From NCBI GenBank assembly GCA_010671965.1, contig JAAHIC010000066.1, forward strand, positions 1 through 12,003: a stretch of DNA of 12,003 bases, given 5' to 3'. Shown one piece after another: positions 1 through 6,191 of this stretch. The notes under the pieces were generated by a model. The model saw nothing but the letters and a program-made list of their open reading frames with translations, was not told the origin of the DNA and did no database searches. A program made the translations under genes and the position numbers. Source of the stretch: Leptolyngbya sp. SIO4C5 (GTDB lineage: Bacteria; Cyanobacteriota; Cyanobacteriia; Phormidesmidales; Phormidesmidaceae). Each line of letters opens with the position of its first letter. Position 1 is the stretch's first letter.

Positions 1-1647
1 TTTGCCGAAGCTTCTCGCCAAATGTATGAGACTGGCAACTGGGTGACGCCCTACTTCAACGGGGAAACCCGCTTTGACAAGCCGCCGCTGGTCTACTGGC
101 TGATGGCGATCGCCTTTCAGCTAGGAGGGGTCAGCGAGTGGACGGTGCGGCTGCCTTCAGCCCTGGCGGCGATCGCCCTCACCTGTTTAGGCTTTTATGT
201 TCTGCGGCGCTTTGGCTTTCCCCAACCGGGTTTGGCCCAGGCGACTGCGGACACTGCGGGTACTCAGCTCAGCCATCAAAGCCAGAATGCTCTATGGCTG
301 TCGGCGCTGATCGGCTCTGCCATCATGGCCCTCAATCCGGAAACGATGGTGTGGGCGCGGATCGGCGTATCAGATATGCTGCTGAGCGGCTGCATGGGAA
401 CGGCGCTGCTGTCATTTTTTCTGGGCTATGCCCAGCCGGATCGGCCTCAGCGGCAAACCCTTTGGTATTTCAGCTTCTATATATTAATGGGGCTGGCGGT
501 TTTGACGAAGGGGCCGGTGGGAGTGGTGCTACCCAGCCTGATCGTCATTGGCTTTTTGCTCTACCTGGGGCGGCTGCGGGCGGTGCTGGGAGAAATGCGG
601 CTGCTGTGGGGACTGCTGATTTTTTTAGTGATTACGGTGCCCTGGTATGTGCTGGTGATTCTAGAAAATGGACAGACGTACATTGATTCCTTTTTCGGCT
701 ATCACAACGTCGATCGCTTTACCAGCGTGGTCAACGGTCACTCGGCCCCCTGGTATTTTTACTTTTTAGTGGTGCTGGTGGGCTTTATTCCCTGGTCAGT
801 CTTTCTGCCCCAGGCGATCGCCCGCCTGAAATTTTGGCAGGTAAACTACTGGCGGGCTCAGCCCCGATCGGCCCACCTGGGCCTGTTTGCCCTGGCCTGG
901 TTTTTGGGCATCTTCATCTTTTTCAGCGTTGCCGTCACTAAGCTGCCCAGCTACGTCCTGCCGCTGATGCCTGCCGCCGCCATTCTGGTGGGGCTGCTGT
1001 GGAGCGATCGCATGACTGCGCTAAAACCCAGCCGCATTAGCTGGGGCTTTTGGCTCAGCGTGGCCGCTAATTTACTGCTGCTAGCGGCTCTGGCAGGAGC
1101 AGCCCTTTATAGCCCCAACTGGATGGGAGACGATCCGGCTATGCCTGATCTGCCCCAGCTGGTGCGTGAATCCGGCATTATGCTACACGGCGCAATCATC
1201 TGGATTTTAGCCGCCGCAATCGGTCTGTTGCTAGTCGCGATTCGGCAGGCGGGCTGGCTCTGGAGCGTCAATCTGGTCGCTTTTATCGCCTTTGTCTGCC
1301 TGACGATGGTGCCTGCCCTAGAGATTGCCGATATTGAACGGCAGTTCCCCCTACGCCAGATTGCCGCCACCCTCGTGGCGCAGCAGCCGGAAGAACCCAT
1401 TGTGATGACGGGCTTCAAGAAGCCGAGCCTGGTATTCTACACCCAGCGTCCGGTGAACTATTTGCAAAGTGCCGACTCGGTTGAGGCCTATCTGGCTGCT
1501 GAAGCCGCGACCGACTCGGTGCTGCTGGTGGGGCGATCGCCGGAGATTGCAAAAGTTGACTGGGGCGATCGCTCAGCGACGGTGCTGACAAATCCAGATC
1601 CCTATCAGCTCGTGCGGCTTGGGCCTCGTAACAGTTCTGAATTTTGA
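1..1647 (+). CDS. PMT/ArnT-type membrane glycosyltransferase (GT39-like), 5' end outside window
   Basis: The reading frame is open from base 1 and runs to TGA at 1645-1647, so 548 residues are visible and the N-terminus is missing. The first visible residues (FAEASRQMYETGNWVTPYF) followed by FDKPPLVYW match the conserved periplasmic loop after the first membrane helix in the PMT/ArnT family, which moves sugars from polyprenyl-phosphate carriers onto lipid or protein acceptors. The acidic catalytic pair of this family normally lies just upstream, probably before base 1. About ten hydrophobic segments follow, then a soluble C-terminal part of roughly 100 residues (from about base 1340), as is usual in this family. 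The first ATG at base 22 is internal. The acceptor cannot be deduced. The gene converges on the J-domain gene, with a hairpin repeat between them. Confidence 0.85.
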   Translation, partial: FAEASRQMYETGNWVTPYFNGETRFDKPPLVYWLMAIAFQLGGVSEWTVRLPSALAAIALTCLGFYVLRRFGFPQPGLAQATADTAGTQLSHQSQNALWLSALIGSAIMALNPETMVWARIGVSDMLLSGCMGTALLSFFLGYAQPDRPQRQTLWYFSFYILMGLAVLTKGPVGVVLPSLIVIGFLLYLGRLRAVLGEMRLLWGLLIFLVITVPWYVLVILENGQTYIDSFFGYHNVDRFTSVVNGHSAPWYFYFLVVLVGFIPWSVFLPQAIARLKFWQVNYWRAQPRSAHLGLFALAWFLGIFIFFSVAVTKLPSYVLPLMPAAAILVGLLWSDRMTALKPSRISWGFWLSVAANLLLLAALAGAALYSPNWMGDDPAMPDLPQLVRESGIMLHGAIIWILAAAIGLLLVAIRQAGWLWSVNLVAFIAFVCLTMVPALEIADIERQFPLRQIAATLVAQQPEEPIVMTGFKKPSLVFYTQRPVNYLQSADSVEAYLAAEAATDSVLLVGRSPEIAKVDWGDRSATVLTNPDPYQLVRLGPRNSSEF

Positions 1648-1682
1648 ATTTAGCGTAATGCATCAAAACCTTACAGAACGAG

Positions 1683-1705
1683 GCGTTACGGCTTTGCCTA
1701 ACACG
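1683..1705. repeat. Hairpin repeat in convergent spacer
   Basis: An imperfect palindrome of the form GTTA-C-GGC-TTT-GCC-TAAC (1685-1702, one bulged C) sits between the glycosyltransferase and J-domain stops, followed by ACACGTCCTAC. From memory it resembles the GCGTTAsGC...GCsTAACGC interspersed palindromes common in cyanobacterial spacers. It may help end transcription from either side, but there is no clear U-tract. Confidence 0.4.
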
Positions 1706-1720
1706 TCCTACCGGACTGGC

Positions 1721-2434
1721 TTACATGGCGCTGGTCCCCGACTTGGCCTCCCGTTTGAGCTGGTTGGAAATGCGAAACAGCTCCTGCCCGGTGTGTAGGT
1801 AGTTTTCTTCGTAGGTGTAGGTGAAGCGCTCCATTTCCTCGATGCCGTCCTCTAGCTGGTTGAGGCAGTAGTAGAGATTGGCCGCGACCCCTGCCGCATT
1901 GGCCGGGTTGGGCATGGAGGCAAACTTAGCTCTGGCCTGCTCTAACCAGTCACGACACTCTTCTAGATAGGCCTGAAAAGCCTCCATCAGCTCATCGTCA
2001 AAGGGATCGGCAGAGAGTTCTTTAATCTGCGATCGCAGCGGTTTAAGAATTTTAGCGATTAGCCGATCCACCGGGCCGTAGACCTGACGCAGCCAGGTTT
2101 CAATGTGGGTATCTGCGGCCCTAGCTTGCTGGCGCTGCTGGCGATAGAGGTTTTGCAAGTCGGCGGTGCGCTGCTGGCGATCGCGCACTGAAGTGCTGCT
2201 TCTGCCGCCCCATGCCCGTGCCTGCTGGCGATCGCGGTCGTACTGCGAGCGGCGCTGCGGATCGCCTAAAACTTCATAGGCCGCGTTGAGCGAGGTAATC
2301 TGCTCGTGGCTGGATTCTACGGAGTTGCGATCGGGGTGATAGCGCTTGGCTAAGCGACGATAGGCCCGCTTCACCTCACTCTGGGTGGCAGCTTCAGTAA
2401 TTTCTAGAGTTTGATAGTGATTTGGGTAAATCAT
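1721..2434 (-). CDS. J-domain (DnaJ-like) co-chaperone, class C
   Basis: A 237-residue protein. Residues about 5-66 form a J-domain with the diagnostic HPD at 33-35, preceded by YRRLAKRY and followed by the NAAYEVLGDP...RSQYD helix pair. J-domains stimulate ATP hydrolysis by Hsp70 (DnaK). There is no Gly/Phe region, zinc finger or typical DnaJ C-terminal substrate domain, so this is a class C (type III) J-protein. A Gln/Arg-rich linker (about 67-108) leads to a helical domain (about 109-230) whose client I cannot name. No signal peptide or membrane segment is visible. The ATG overlaps the cysK stop by one base (TAATG), which points to translational coupling and makes this the last gene of the Rrf2-cysK operon. 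Confidence 0.85.
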   Translation of the reverse strand: MIYPNHYQTLEITEAATQSEVKRAYRRLAKRYHPDRNSVESSHEQITSLNAAYEVLGDPQRRSQYDRDRQQARAWGGRSSTSVRDRQQRTADLQNLYRQQRQQARAADTHIETWLRQVYGPVDRLIAKILKPLRSQIKELSADPFDDELMEAFQAYLEECRDWLEQARAKFASMPNPANAAGVAANLYYCLNQLEDGIEEMERFTYTYEENYLHTGQELFRISNQLKREAKSGTSAM

Positions 2435-3396
2435 TAACCCAGCGTAGCAGGCGCCATTAGCTCGACATCCTGGAACAATGGTGTACTCAGATAGCGCTCC
2501 CCAAAGCTGGGCTGCACAATCACAATCAGCTTATCCTGGTTTTCCGGTCGCTGCCCAACCTTAATGGCCGCACACAGAATAGCTCCGGTGGAAATGCCAG
2601 AGAGTAACCCTTCCTCCTTCGCTAAGCGCCGCCCATAGGCGATCGCCTCCTCATCCGTCACCGTCACTACGTCGTCAATGAGATCCTGTCGCAGCACCTC
2701 CGGCACAAAGCCTGCGCCAATGCCCTGAATCTTATGGGAACCGGGCTGGCCGCCGGAAAGCACCGAACTGGTCAATGGCTCCACCGCAATGACCTGAAAC
2801 TCAGGCTTACGCGCCTTGATTACCTCAGCCACCCCGGTAATCGTCCCGCCCGTACCGACCCCGGCAATGAAGATATCCACCTGGCCGTCGGTATCCTGCC
2901 AGATTTCTTCGGCTGTAGTGCGGCGATGAATTTCAGGATTAGCCGGATTGCGAAACTGCTGCAGCATGTAGGCATCCGGCGTGGAATTGACAATGGCCTG
3001 GGCCCGGTGGATGCAGCCACCCATCCCCTCGATTCCTGGCGTCAGCTCTAGCTCGGCCCCATAGGCCCGCAGCATGGCGCGTCGCTCCGAACTCATGGTT
3101 TCCGGCATGGTCAGAATTAGGCGATAGCCTTTAGCGGCTGCCGCCATTGCCAGGGCAATTCCCGTATTGCCAGAGGTGGGTTCGACCAGCGTCGTTTTTC
3201 CCGGCGTGATATCCCCGGCTCGCTCTGCCGCTTCGATCATGTTGATGCCAATGCGATCTTTCACCGAAGCCGAAGGATTCATCCCCTCTAGCTTGATCAC
3301 AATCTCGGCTACACAGCCCTCTGCCTGGGGAATACGATTAAGCCGCACCAGCGGCGTGCGGCCAATCAGTTGAGTCACGTCCTGCGCGATATTCAT
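2434..3396 (-). CDS. cysK: Cysteine synthase (O-acetylserine sulfhydrylase), PLP-dependent
   Basis: A 320-residue protein of the beta family of PLP enzymes, normal length for CysK. It makes cysteine from O-acetylserine and sulfide in the cytoplasm. Visible motifs are the PLP lysine in NPSASVKDR (K46), the substrate loop TSGNTG (74-79), [11 protein letters not shown] (96-106), the PLP-phosphate loop GTGGT (181-185), GISTGA (267-272) and SFGERYLST near the C-terminus (297-305). These favour CysK over cystathionine synthase; CysM is not strictly excluded. It starts with ATG five bases after the stop of the Rrf2 gene and overlaps the J-domain gene by one base. No strong ribosome binding site precedes it, consistent with coupled translation. 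Confidence 0.93.
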   Translation of the reverse strand: MNIAQDVTQLIGRTPLVRLNRIPQAEGCVAEIVIKLEGMNPSASVKDRIGINMIEAAERAGDITPGKTTLVEPTSGNTGIALAMAAAAKGYRLILTMPETMSSERRAMLRAYGAELELTPGIEGMGGCIHRAQAIVNSTPDAYMLQQFRNPANPEIHRRTTAEEIWQDTDGQVDIFIAGVGTGGTITGVAEVIKARKPEFQVIAVEPLTSSVLSGGQPGSHKIQGIGAGFVPEVLRQDLIDDVVTVTDEEAIAYGRRLAKEEGLLSGISTGAILCAAIKVGQRPENQDKLIVIVQPSFGERYLSTPLFQDVELMAPATLG

Positions 3397-3401
3397 AGTG
3401 A

Positions 3402-3836
3402 TTAAATGTAATACATCAGGTCTAGCTGTCGTTTGGCGTTGCGCTTATCTACCAAGTCCTGCAGCGTATACTTTTGCAGAATCGCCTCTGCTGCCTGTCG
3501 GGCCTCCTGCCACACCTCACAGACAACGGCGCCCTCTGCGGTTTTAGGCGTTGTCTCCGGTTCTGCTTGGGCATCTAACCCCTCAATACAGCAAATCACC
3601 TCGTGCAGCGTAATTTGCCAAGGCTCCCGCGTTAGCAAATAGCCTCCCTTGGCTCCCCGCTGGCTGCGAACCAGTCCGGCCCGTCTCAGCGTTGCTAGAA
3701 GCTGTTCCAGGTAGCGATCGGGAATATTCTGCTGATTGGCAATTTGGCGAATTTGCAGCGGCTCTCCGCTGCTGTAATGCGCGCTCAGTTCTAACAGCGC
3801 CATCAGAGCATATTCGCTTTTACAGGTAAGTTCCAC
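3402..3836 (-). CDS. Rrf2-family transcriptional regulator
   Basis: The frame is open from 3926, but similarity to Rrf2 proteins begins at [17 protein letters not shown], so I chose the GTG at 3834-3836, giving 144 residues; the upstream residues do not resemble the family. An N-terminal winged helix-turn-helix (about 1-65) has the typical IRQIA...[19 protein letters not shown] and RGAKGGY segments. Cysteines are at 5, 82, 83 and 106. They do not have the closely spaced three-Cys pattern that holds the Fe-S cluster in IscR or NsrR, so cluster binding is uncertain. Rrf2 proteins are DNA-binding sensors, such as CymR for cysteine metabolism. The gene is first in an operon with cysK, suggesting control of cysteine synthesis (inference). 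No clear Shine-Dalgarno is visible. Confidence 0.87.
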   Translation of the reverse strand: MELTCKSEYALMALLELSAHYSSGEPLQIRQIANQQNIPDRYLEQLLATLRRAGLVRSQRGAKGGYLLTREPWQITLHEVICCIEGLDAQAEPETTPKTAEGAVVCEVWQEARQAAEAILQKYTLQDLVDKRNAKRQLDLMYYI

Positions 3837-3873
3837 AAGCCCAGGAGTGATGAGGATATTCAGACATAGCTCT

Positions 3874-3879
3874 AGTATA
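3874..3879 (-). promoter_or_regulatory. Candidate -10 box of the Rrf2-cysK-J operon
   Basis: TATACT on the minus strand matches the sigma-70 -10 consensus at five of six bases, 38 bases upstream of the proposed GTG start. No good -35 element is at the right distance, so the promoter may need an activator or be weak. The box lies inside the octamer palindrome AGTATACT and overlaps the left arm of the dyad at 3877-3909. Confidence 0.4.
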
Positions 3880-3909
3880 CTCCGGTTCCCCACTGGGGTT
3901 TGGGAGTAT
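3877..3909. promoter_or_regulatory. Nested dyad, candidate operator between divergent genes
   Basis: ATACTCC (3877-3883) and GGAGTAT (3903-3909) form perfect inverted arms. CCCCA (3888-3892) and TGGGG (3894-3898) form a second pair. Both are centred on base 3893. The element lies in the region shared by the Rrf2 operon (minus) and the haem-sensor gene (plus) and overlaps the candidate -10 box of the former. A dimeric repressor site is the simplest reading; the Rrf2 protein itself is the obvious candidate ligand (inference). Confidence 0.45.
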
Positions 3910-3936
3910 TGGGGATCAAGACTCAAACTTTATCTT
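3909..3936 (+). promoter_or_regulatory. Weak candidate promoter of the haem-sensor gene
   Basis: TTGGGG (3909-3914) and TATCTT (3931-3936) are separated by 16 bases, matching the consensus at three and four of six positions. It would start transcription near 3943, about 50 bases before the ATG. The match is poor and this is only the best pair I see. Confidence 0.2.
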
Positions 3937-3992
3937 CCCGGCTTCTCCCCTTTCCCTCACTAGGGTGAATGCACTGCCAGCGGGAGAGCGCC

Positions 3993-5039
3993 ATGATTAA
4001 ACGGTTACGGCTAGGGCTGAAATTCTCTTTGATCTTGGGAGCTGTCTTTGTGGTTAGCTCCCTGCTGAGCGGTCTGCTGCTCTCGCGGACAGCCAATCTC
4101 AGCGCCCAGCATCAGGTAGCCGATCAGGCCATGCTGATGATGGAAACCATGAACTCCATTCGGGACTATACCAACAGCCGCATCAACCCGCTGCTCACCG
4201 CTAAGTACGACACCGAACAGGATTTCATCCCTGAATCGCTGCCTACTTTTTCAGCTAGAGAAATTTTTGAGAGCGTTCGCACCGAAAAGAACTACCAAAA
4301 TTTCTTGTATAAAGAAGCCTCGTTCAATCCCACCAACATGCGCGATCGCGCCGATCGCTTTGAACTGGGCGTCCTAGAGAGATTTCGCCAGCAAGACAAT
4401 CTCACTGAGACAGAAGGCTTTCGCGGTGTGGGGAAAAATTCCCTATTCTATGTCGCCCGGCCCATGCGCGTGGCTAAAGAAAGCTGCCTCGTCTGCCACA
4501 GCACCCCCGATCGCGCTCCCCAGAGCCTGATTGAAGCCTACGGCGATGAAAACGGGTTTGGCTGGCATCTCAACGAGCTGGTGGCGGCCCAAATTATGTA
4601 CGTGCCTGCCACAGCGGTCTTTAGCAGCTATCGTCGGCAGTTCGCCCTGATGATGGGGGTGTTTGTTGGCAGTTTCTTGCTGGTGATTCTGCTGATCAAC
4701 TGGCTGCTACGGCGCAGCGTGATTCAGCCGATTGTGCCGATGGCGCGGGCGGCCCAGCGGCTCTCAAATGAGCAAATTGATAGCGAAGCTGATGAGGCTC
4801 TAGAGATTGCACAGCTTGGTAAAATCACCCAGCGGCAAGACGAGATCGGCCAGCTAGCGCGCCTGTTTCAGGATATGGTGCAGTCGGTTTGCAGCCGTGA
4901 GCGGAGCTGGCGGCAGACCTTGCAAAAGCTGCACTACGAAACTGACGAGCGCAAACAGCTTGATCTGCTGCAGCAGATGACCGGCGAGATTAACTGCAGG
5001 CAACTGATTGAGCGATCGCGCCAAGCTCGTAACCAATAA
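3993..5039 (+). CDS. Membrane c-type haem sensor, DUF3365 (Tll0287-like) plus HAMP, no catalytic output domain
   Basis: I chose the ATG at 3993 because GGGAG lies six bases before it at 3982-3986; an ATG at 3969 is in frame but has no such site. The 348-residue protein has a membrane helix at about 10-30, a periplasmic DUF3365 domain with the c-type haem motif CLVCH (165-169), a second helix at about 217-239, and a HAMP region from about 241. Tll0287 of Thermosynechococcus, the structurally known member, is a PAS-like haem protein with His/Cys ligation. Here I see no Cys in the periplasmic domain other than the two in CLVCH, so the distal ligand would differ. The protein ends after HAMP in a charged helical tail of about 40 residues, with no kinase or cyclase domain. 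It probably senses redox or a small ligand and acts through a partner. Confidence 0.8.
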   Translation: MIKRLRLGLKFSLILGAVFVVSSLLSGLLLSRTANLSAQHQVADQAMLMMETMNSIRDYTNSRINPLLTAKYDTEQDFIPESLPTFSAREIFESVRTEKNYQNFLYKEASFNPTNMRDRADRFELGVLERFRQQDNLTETEGFRGVGKNSLFYVARPMRVAKESCLVCHSTPDRAPQSLIEAYGDENGFGWHLNELVAAQIMYVPATAVFSSYRRQFALMMGVFVGSFLLVILLINWLLRRSVIQPIVPMARAAQRLSNEQIDSEADEALEIAQLGKITQRQDEIGQLARLFQDMVQSVCSRERSWRQTLQKLHYETDERKQLDLLQQMTGEINCRQLIERSRQARNQ

Positions 5040-5051
5040 CCCTTTTGTCAG

Positions 5052-5066
5052 GTGGGCATTGCCCAC
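5052..5066. terminator. Hairpin between convergent genes
   Basis: GTGGGC-ATT-GCCCAC is a perfect 6-bp stem with a 3-base loop, lying between the haem-sensor stop (5039) and the chorismate lyase stop (5068). There is a short T run before it (CCTTTT) but no U-tract after it on the plus strand. It may end transcription from either side. From memory, short palindromes of this kind are common in cyanobacterial spacers. Confidence 0.4.
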
Positions 5067-5067
5067 G

Positions 5068-5685
5068 CTATCTGTTCTCTACATGGGTCGGCCCCAGATA
5101 GCGGGTTAGATAGGGGGAAAAGACCTCGTAAATTAGCGTCAGCGGATTACCATCGTGCCAAAACAAATAGTGACGGCCCCAGAACGGTCCCTCCTGCTCA
5201 AAGGCGGCCTCCAAATGAGCTGATTCGCCGTAGTGAATCCCTTGGATGTCCCGGTAAAGCTCGGTGCGTAGGCGGGCCAGACTGGCCCAGATTGGCAGCG
5301 AACGATTCTGCAAATATTCGTCTACGTGACTGGCCTCCCACCAAGATGTGGCGTAGGCTAAGCGCTGCCCAGAAGCCGTGCGCAACCAGACCTGGCGGCG
5401 CAGGCGCGGCCCCGGTACCATGCGAATCAGCGCTGGAGCACCGTCTAGGTGCATCCCCACCGGAGACATATCGATCACATCAACCTCGGTGCGCTCTCGC
5501 GTCAGCAGTTGGAGATGACGGGTGGGGGAGCCGTCACCCAACAGGAGAATCTGCCAAGCGGGGGCTAGCTGGTGATGGGGTAGTCCTTTTTGGACAACAG
5601 TTTCACTCCCCTGCCAGATCGGGTCGAGGGCAAGCCAGGTTGAGGGCAGGGCTGCATCTTCTAGTTGCTGATAGGCCGAAGTCAA
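5068..5685 (-). CDS. Chorismate lyase (chorismate-pyruvate lyase), plastoquinone pathway
   Basis: A 205-residue protein of the cyanobacterial chorismate lyase family (the DUF98/UbiC-like fold). It splits chorismate into 4-hydroxybenzoate and pyruvate, the first committed step to plastoquinone; Synechocystis Sll1797 is the characterised relative. Family-like segments are GDGSPTRHLQLLTRE (50-64), RRQVWL (96-101) followed by LAYATSWW (109-116), and the C-terminal FWGRHYLF...LIYEVFSP, with E187 a likely active-site acid by comparison with UbiC. The only start near the 5' end of the frame is TTG at 5683-5685; the frame is closed by TAA four codons upstream. No good ribosome binding site precedes the TTG, so the start is uncertain; an internal start a few codons in is possible. 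The protein should be cytoplasmic. Confidence 0.85.
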   Translation of the reverse strand: MTSAYQQLEDAALPSTWLALDPIWQGSETVVQKGLPHHQLAPAWQILLLGDGSPTRHLQLLTRERTEVDVIDMSPVGMHLDGAPALIRMVPGPRLRRQVWLRTASGQRLAYATSWWEASHVDEYLQNRSLPIWASLARLRTELYRDIQGIHYGESAHLEAAFEQEGPFWGRHYLFWHDGNPLTLIYEVFSPYLTRYLGPTHVENR

Positions 5686-5719
5686 AACAAATTGTTACAA
5701 AACTTCAATTACAACCATC

Positions 5720-5725
5720 ATAATA
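5720..5725 (-). promoter_or_regulatory. Candidate -10 box of the chorismate lyase gene
   Basis: TATTAT on the minus strand (five of six matches) lies 34 bases upstream of the TTG start. No convincing -35 hexamer is seen at 16-18 bases. It overlaps an ATGATG that opens an eight-codon frame ending at the TAA at 5695-5697. Confidence 0.25.
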
Positions 5726-5733
5726 CGTTGATT

Positions 5734-5820
5734 TTCTCCTTGCCGCAGCAGGGCCACCAATCTCCTTGCTTTGGGCGAACGGCTCAGCTTGGGGGCAGTG
5801 TTCTCTACCCTGCTGGAGAA
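5734..5820. repeat. Imperfect long inverted repeat in the spacer between chorismate lyase and tRNA-Leu
   Basis: CAGCAGGG (5746-5753) pairs with CCCTGCTG (5808-5815). TTCTC (5734-5738) pairs with GAGAA (5816-5820), leaving an asymmetric internal loop. It would fold a loop of 54 bases. I see no gene here. It could be a leader structure of the lyase mRNA, part of tRNA read-through processing, or chance. Confidence 0.3.
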
Positions 5821-5830
5821 GCTACGTTCA

Positions 5831-5859
5831 AGGGGGCCGAGCATGATGTTCGGCCCCCT
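5831..5859 (-). terminator. Strong GC stem-loop downstream of tRNA-Leu
   Basis: AGGGGGCCGA (5831-5840) and TCGGCCCCCT (5850-5859) form a perfect 10-bp stem around a 9-base loop. It starts 22 bases beyond the 3' end of the tRNA gene and is likely its transcription stop or processing site. No U-tract follows the stem on either strand (CTTGAACG on minus, CAAAAACG on plus), so it is not a textbook intrinsic terminator. Confidence 0.5.
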
Positions 5860-5880
5860 CAAAAACGGGTCTAAAGTTAA

Positions 5881-5962
5881 TGCGGATGGCGAGAATCGAA
5901 CTCGCAAGGCATACGCCACACGCCCCTCAAGCGTGCGTGTCTACCAATTCCACCACATCCGC
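5881..5962 (-). tRNA. tRNA-Leu (anticodon GAG)
   Basis: The minus strand folds as an 82-nt tRNA. The acceptor stem is GCGGATG/CATCCGC with discriminator A at 5881. The D-arm region reads TGGTGGAATTGGTAGACACG. The anticodon arm is CACGC-TTGAGGG-GCGTG with anticodon GAG, which reads CUC/CUU leucine codons. A variable arm with TGGC..GCC pairing, longer than in most tRNAs and typical of leucine, follows. The T arm is GCGAG-TTCGATT-CTCGC. CCA is not encoded, as is common in cyanobacteria. A small uninterrupted frame on each strand runs across this gene and is spurious. Confidence 0.95.
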
Positions 5963-5986
5963 AGGGAAACGTAACCACAGAGACTG

Positions 5987-6015
5987 ATTATAGATCGCAT
6001 TGTCAGCATTGGAAA
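5987..6015 (-). promoter_or_regulatory. Promoter of tRNA-Leu
   Basis: On the minus strand a perfect TATAAT (5987-5992) follows TTTCCA (6010-6015, four of six matches) at a 17-base spacing. Transcription would start near 5980, about 18 bases before the mature tRNA. Confidence 0.6.
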
Positions 6016-6033
6016 CACGGGCTGTCAAAATAA

Positions 6034-6059
6034 TTGCGGCCTCGGCTGCGTGATAAAAT
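6034..6059 (+). promoter_or_regulatory. Candidate promoter of accC
   Basis: TAAAAT (6054-6059, five of six) is preceded by TG one base upstream, giving an extended -10 element. The nearest -35-like hexamer, TTGCGG at 6034-6039, is only 14 bases away, which is short. It would give a leader of about 125 bases. Confidence 0.3.
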
Positions 6060-6096
6060 CAGCTTCCGTCATATGATGCAGAAATATCGTCAGCCG

Positions 6097-6141
6097 CGCG
6101 ATCGCCAGGAGTTTGACTAGCGATTAGCCGCGATCGCCAGG
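6097..6141 (+). repeat. Direct repeat of a HIP1-containing 13-mer in the accC leader
   Basis: CGCGATCGCCAGG occurs at 6097-6109 and 6129-6141, 32 bases apart, each copy containing a HIP1 octamer. The second copy runs into a small potential hairpin (CAGG-TCGG-CCTG at 6148-6159). HIP1 is so frequent in this genome that the pair may have no function. Confidence 0.45.
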
Positions 6142-6191
6142 GGCCAACAGGTCGGCCTGCCCCCTTACTTTCACTTCAACTGAGCTAGCAG

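Noticed and set aside
138..686. A 182-residue plus-strand frame inside the glycosyltransferase gene
   Set aside because: It is a shifted frame within a strongly supported membrane protein gene and has no motif of its own.
5695..5974. Small open frames on both strands (about 70 residues) running across the tRNA-Leu gene and its hairpin
   Set aside because: They contain translated tRNA sequence (for example RFSPSA on the minus strand), a common false gene call, and have no other support.
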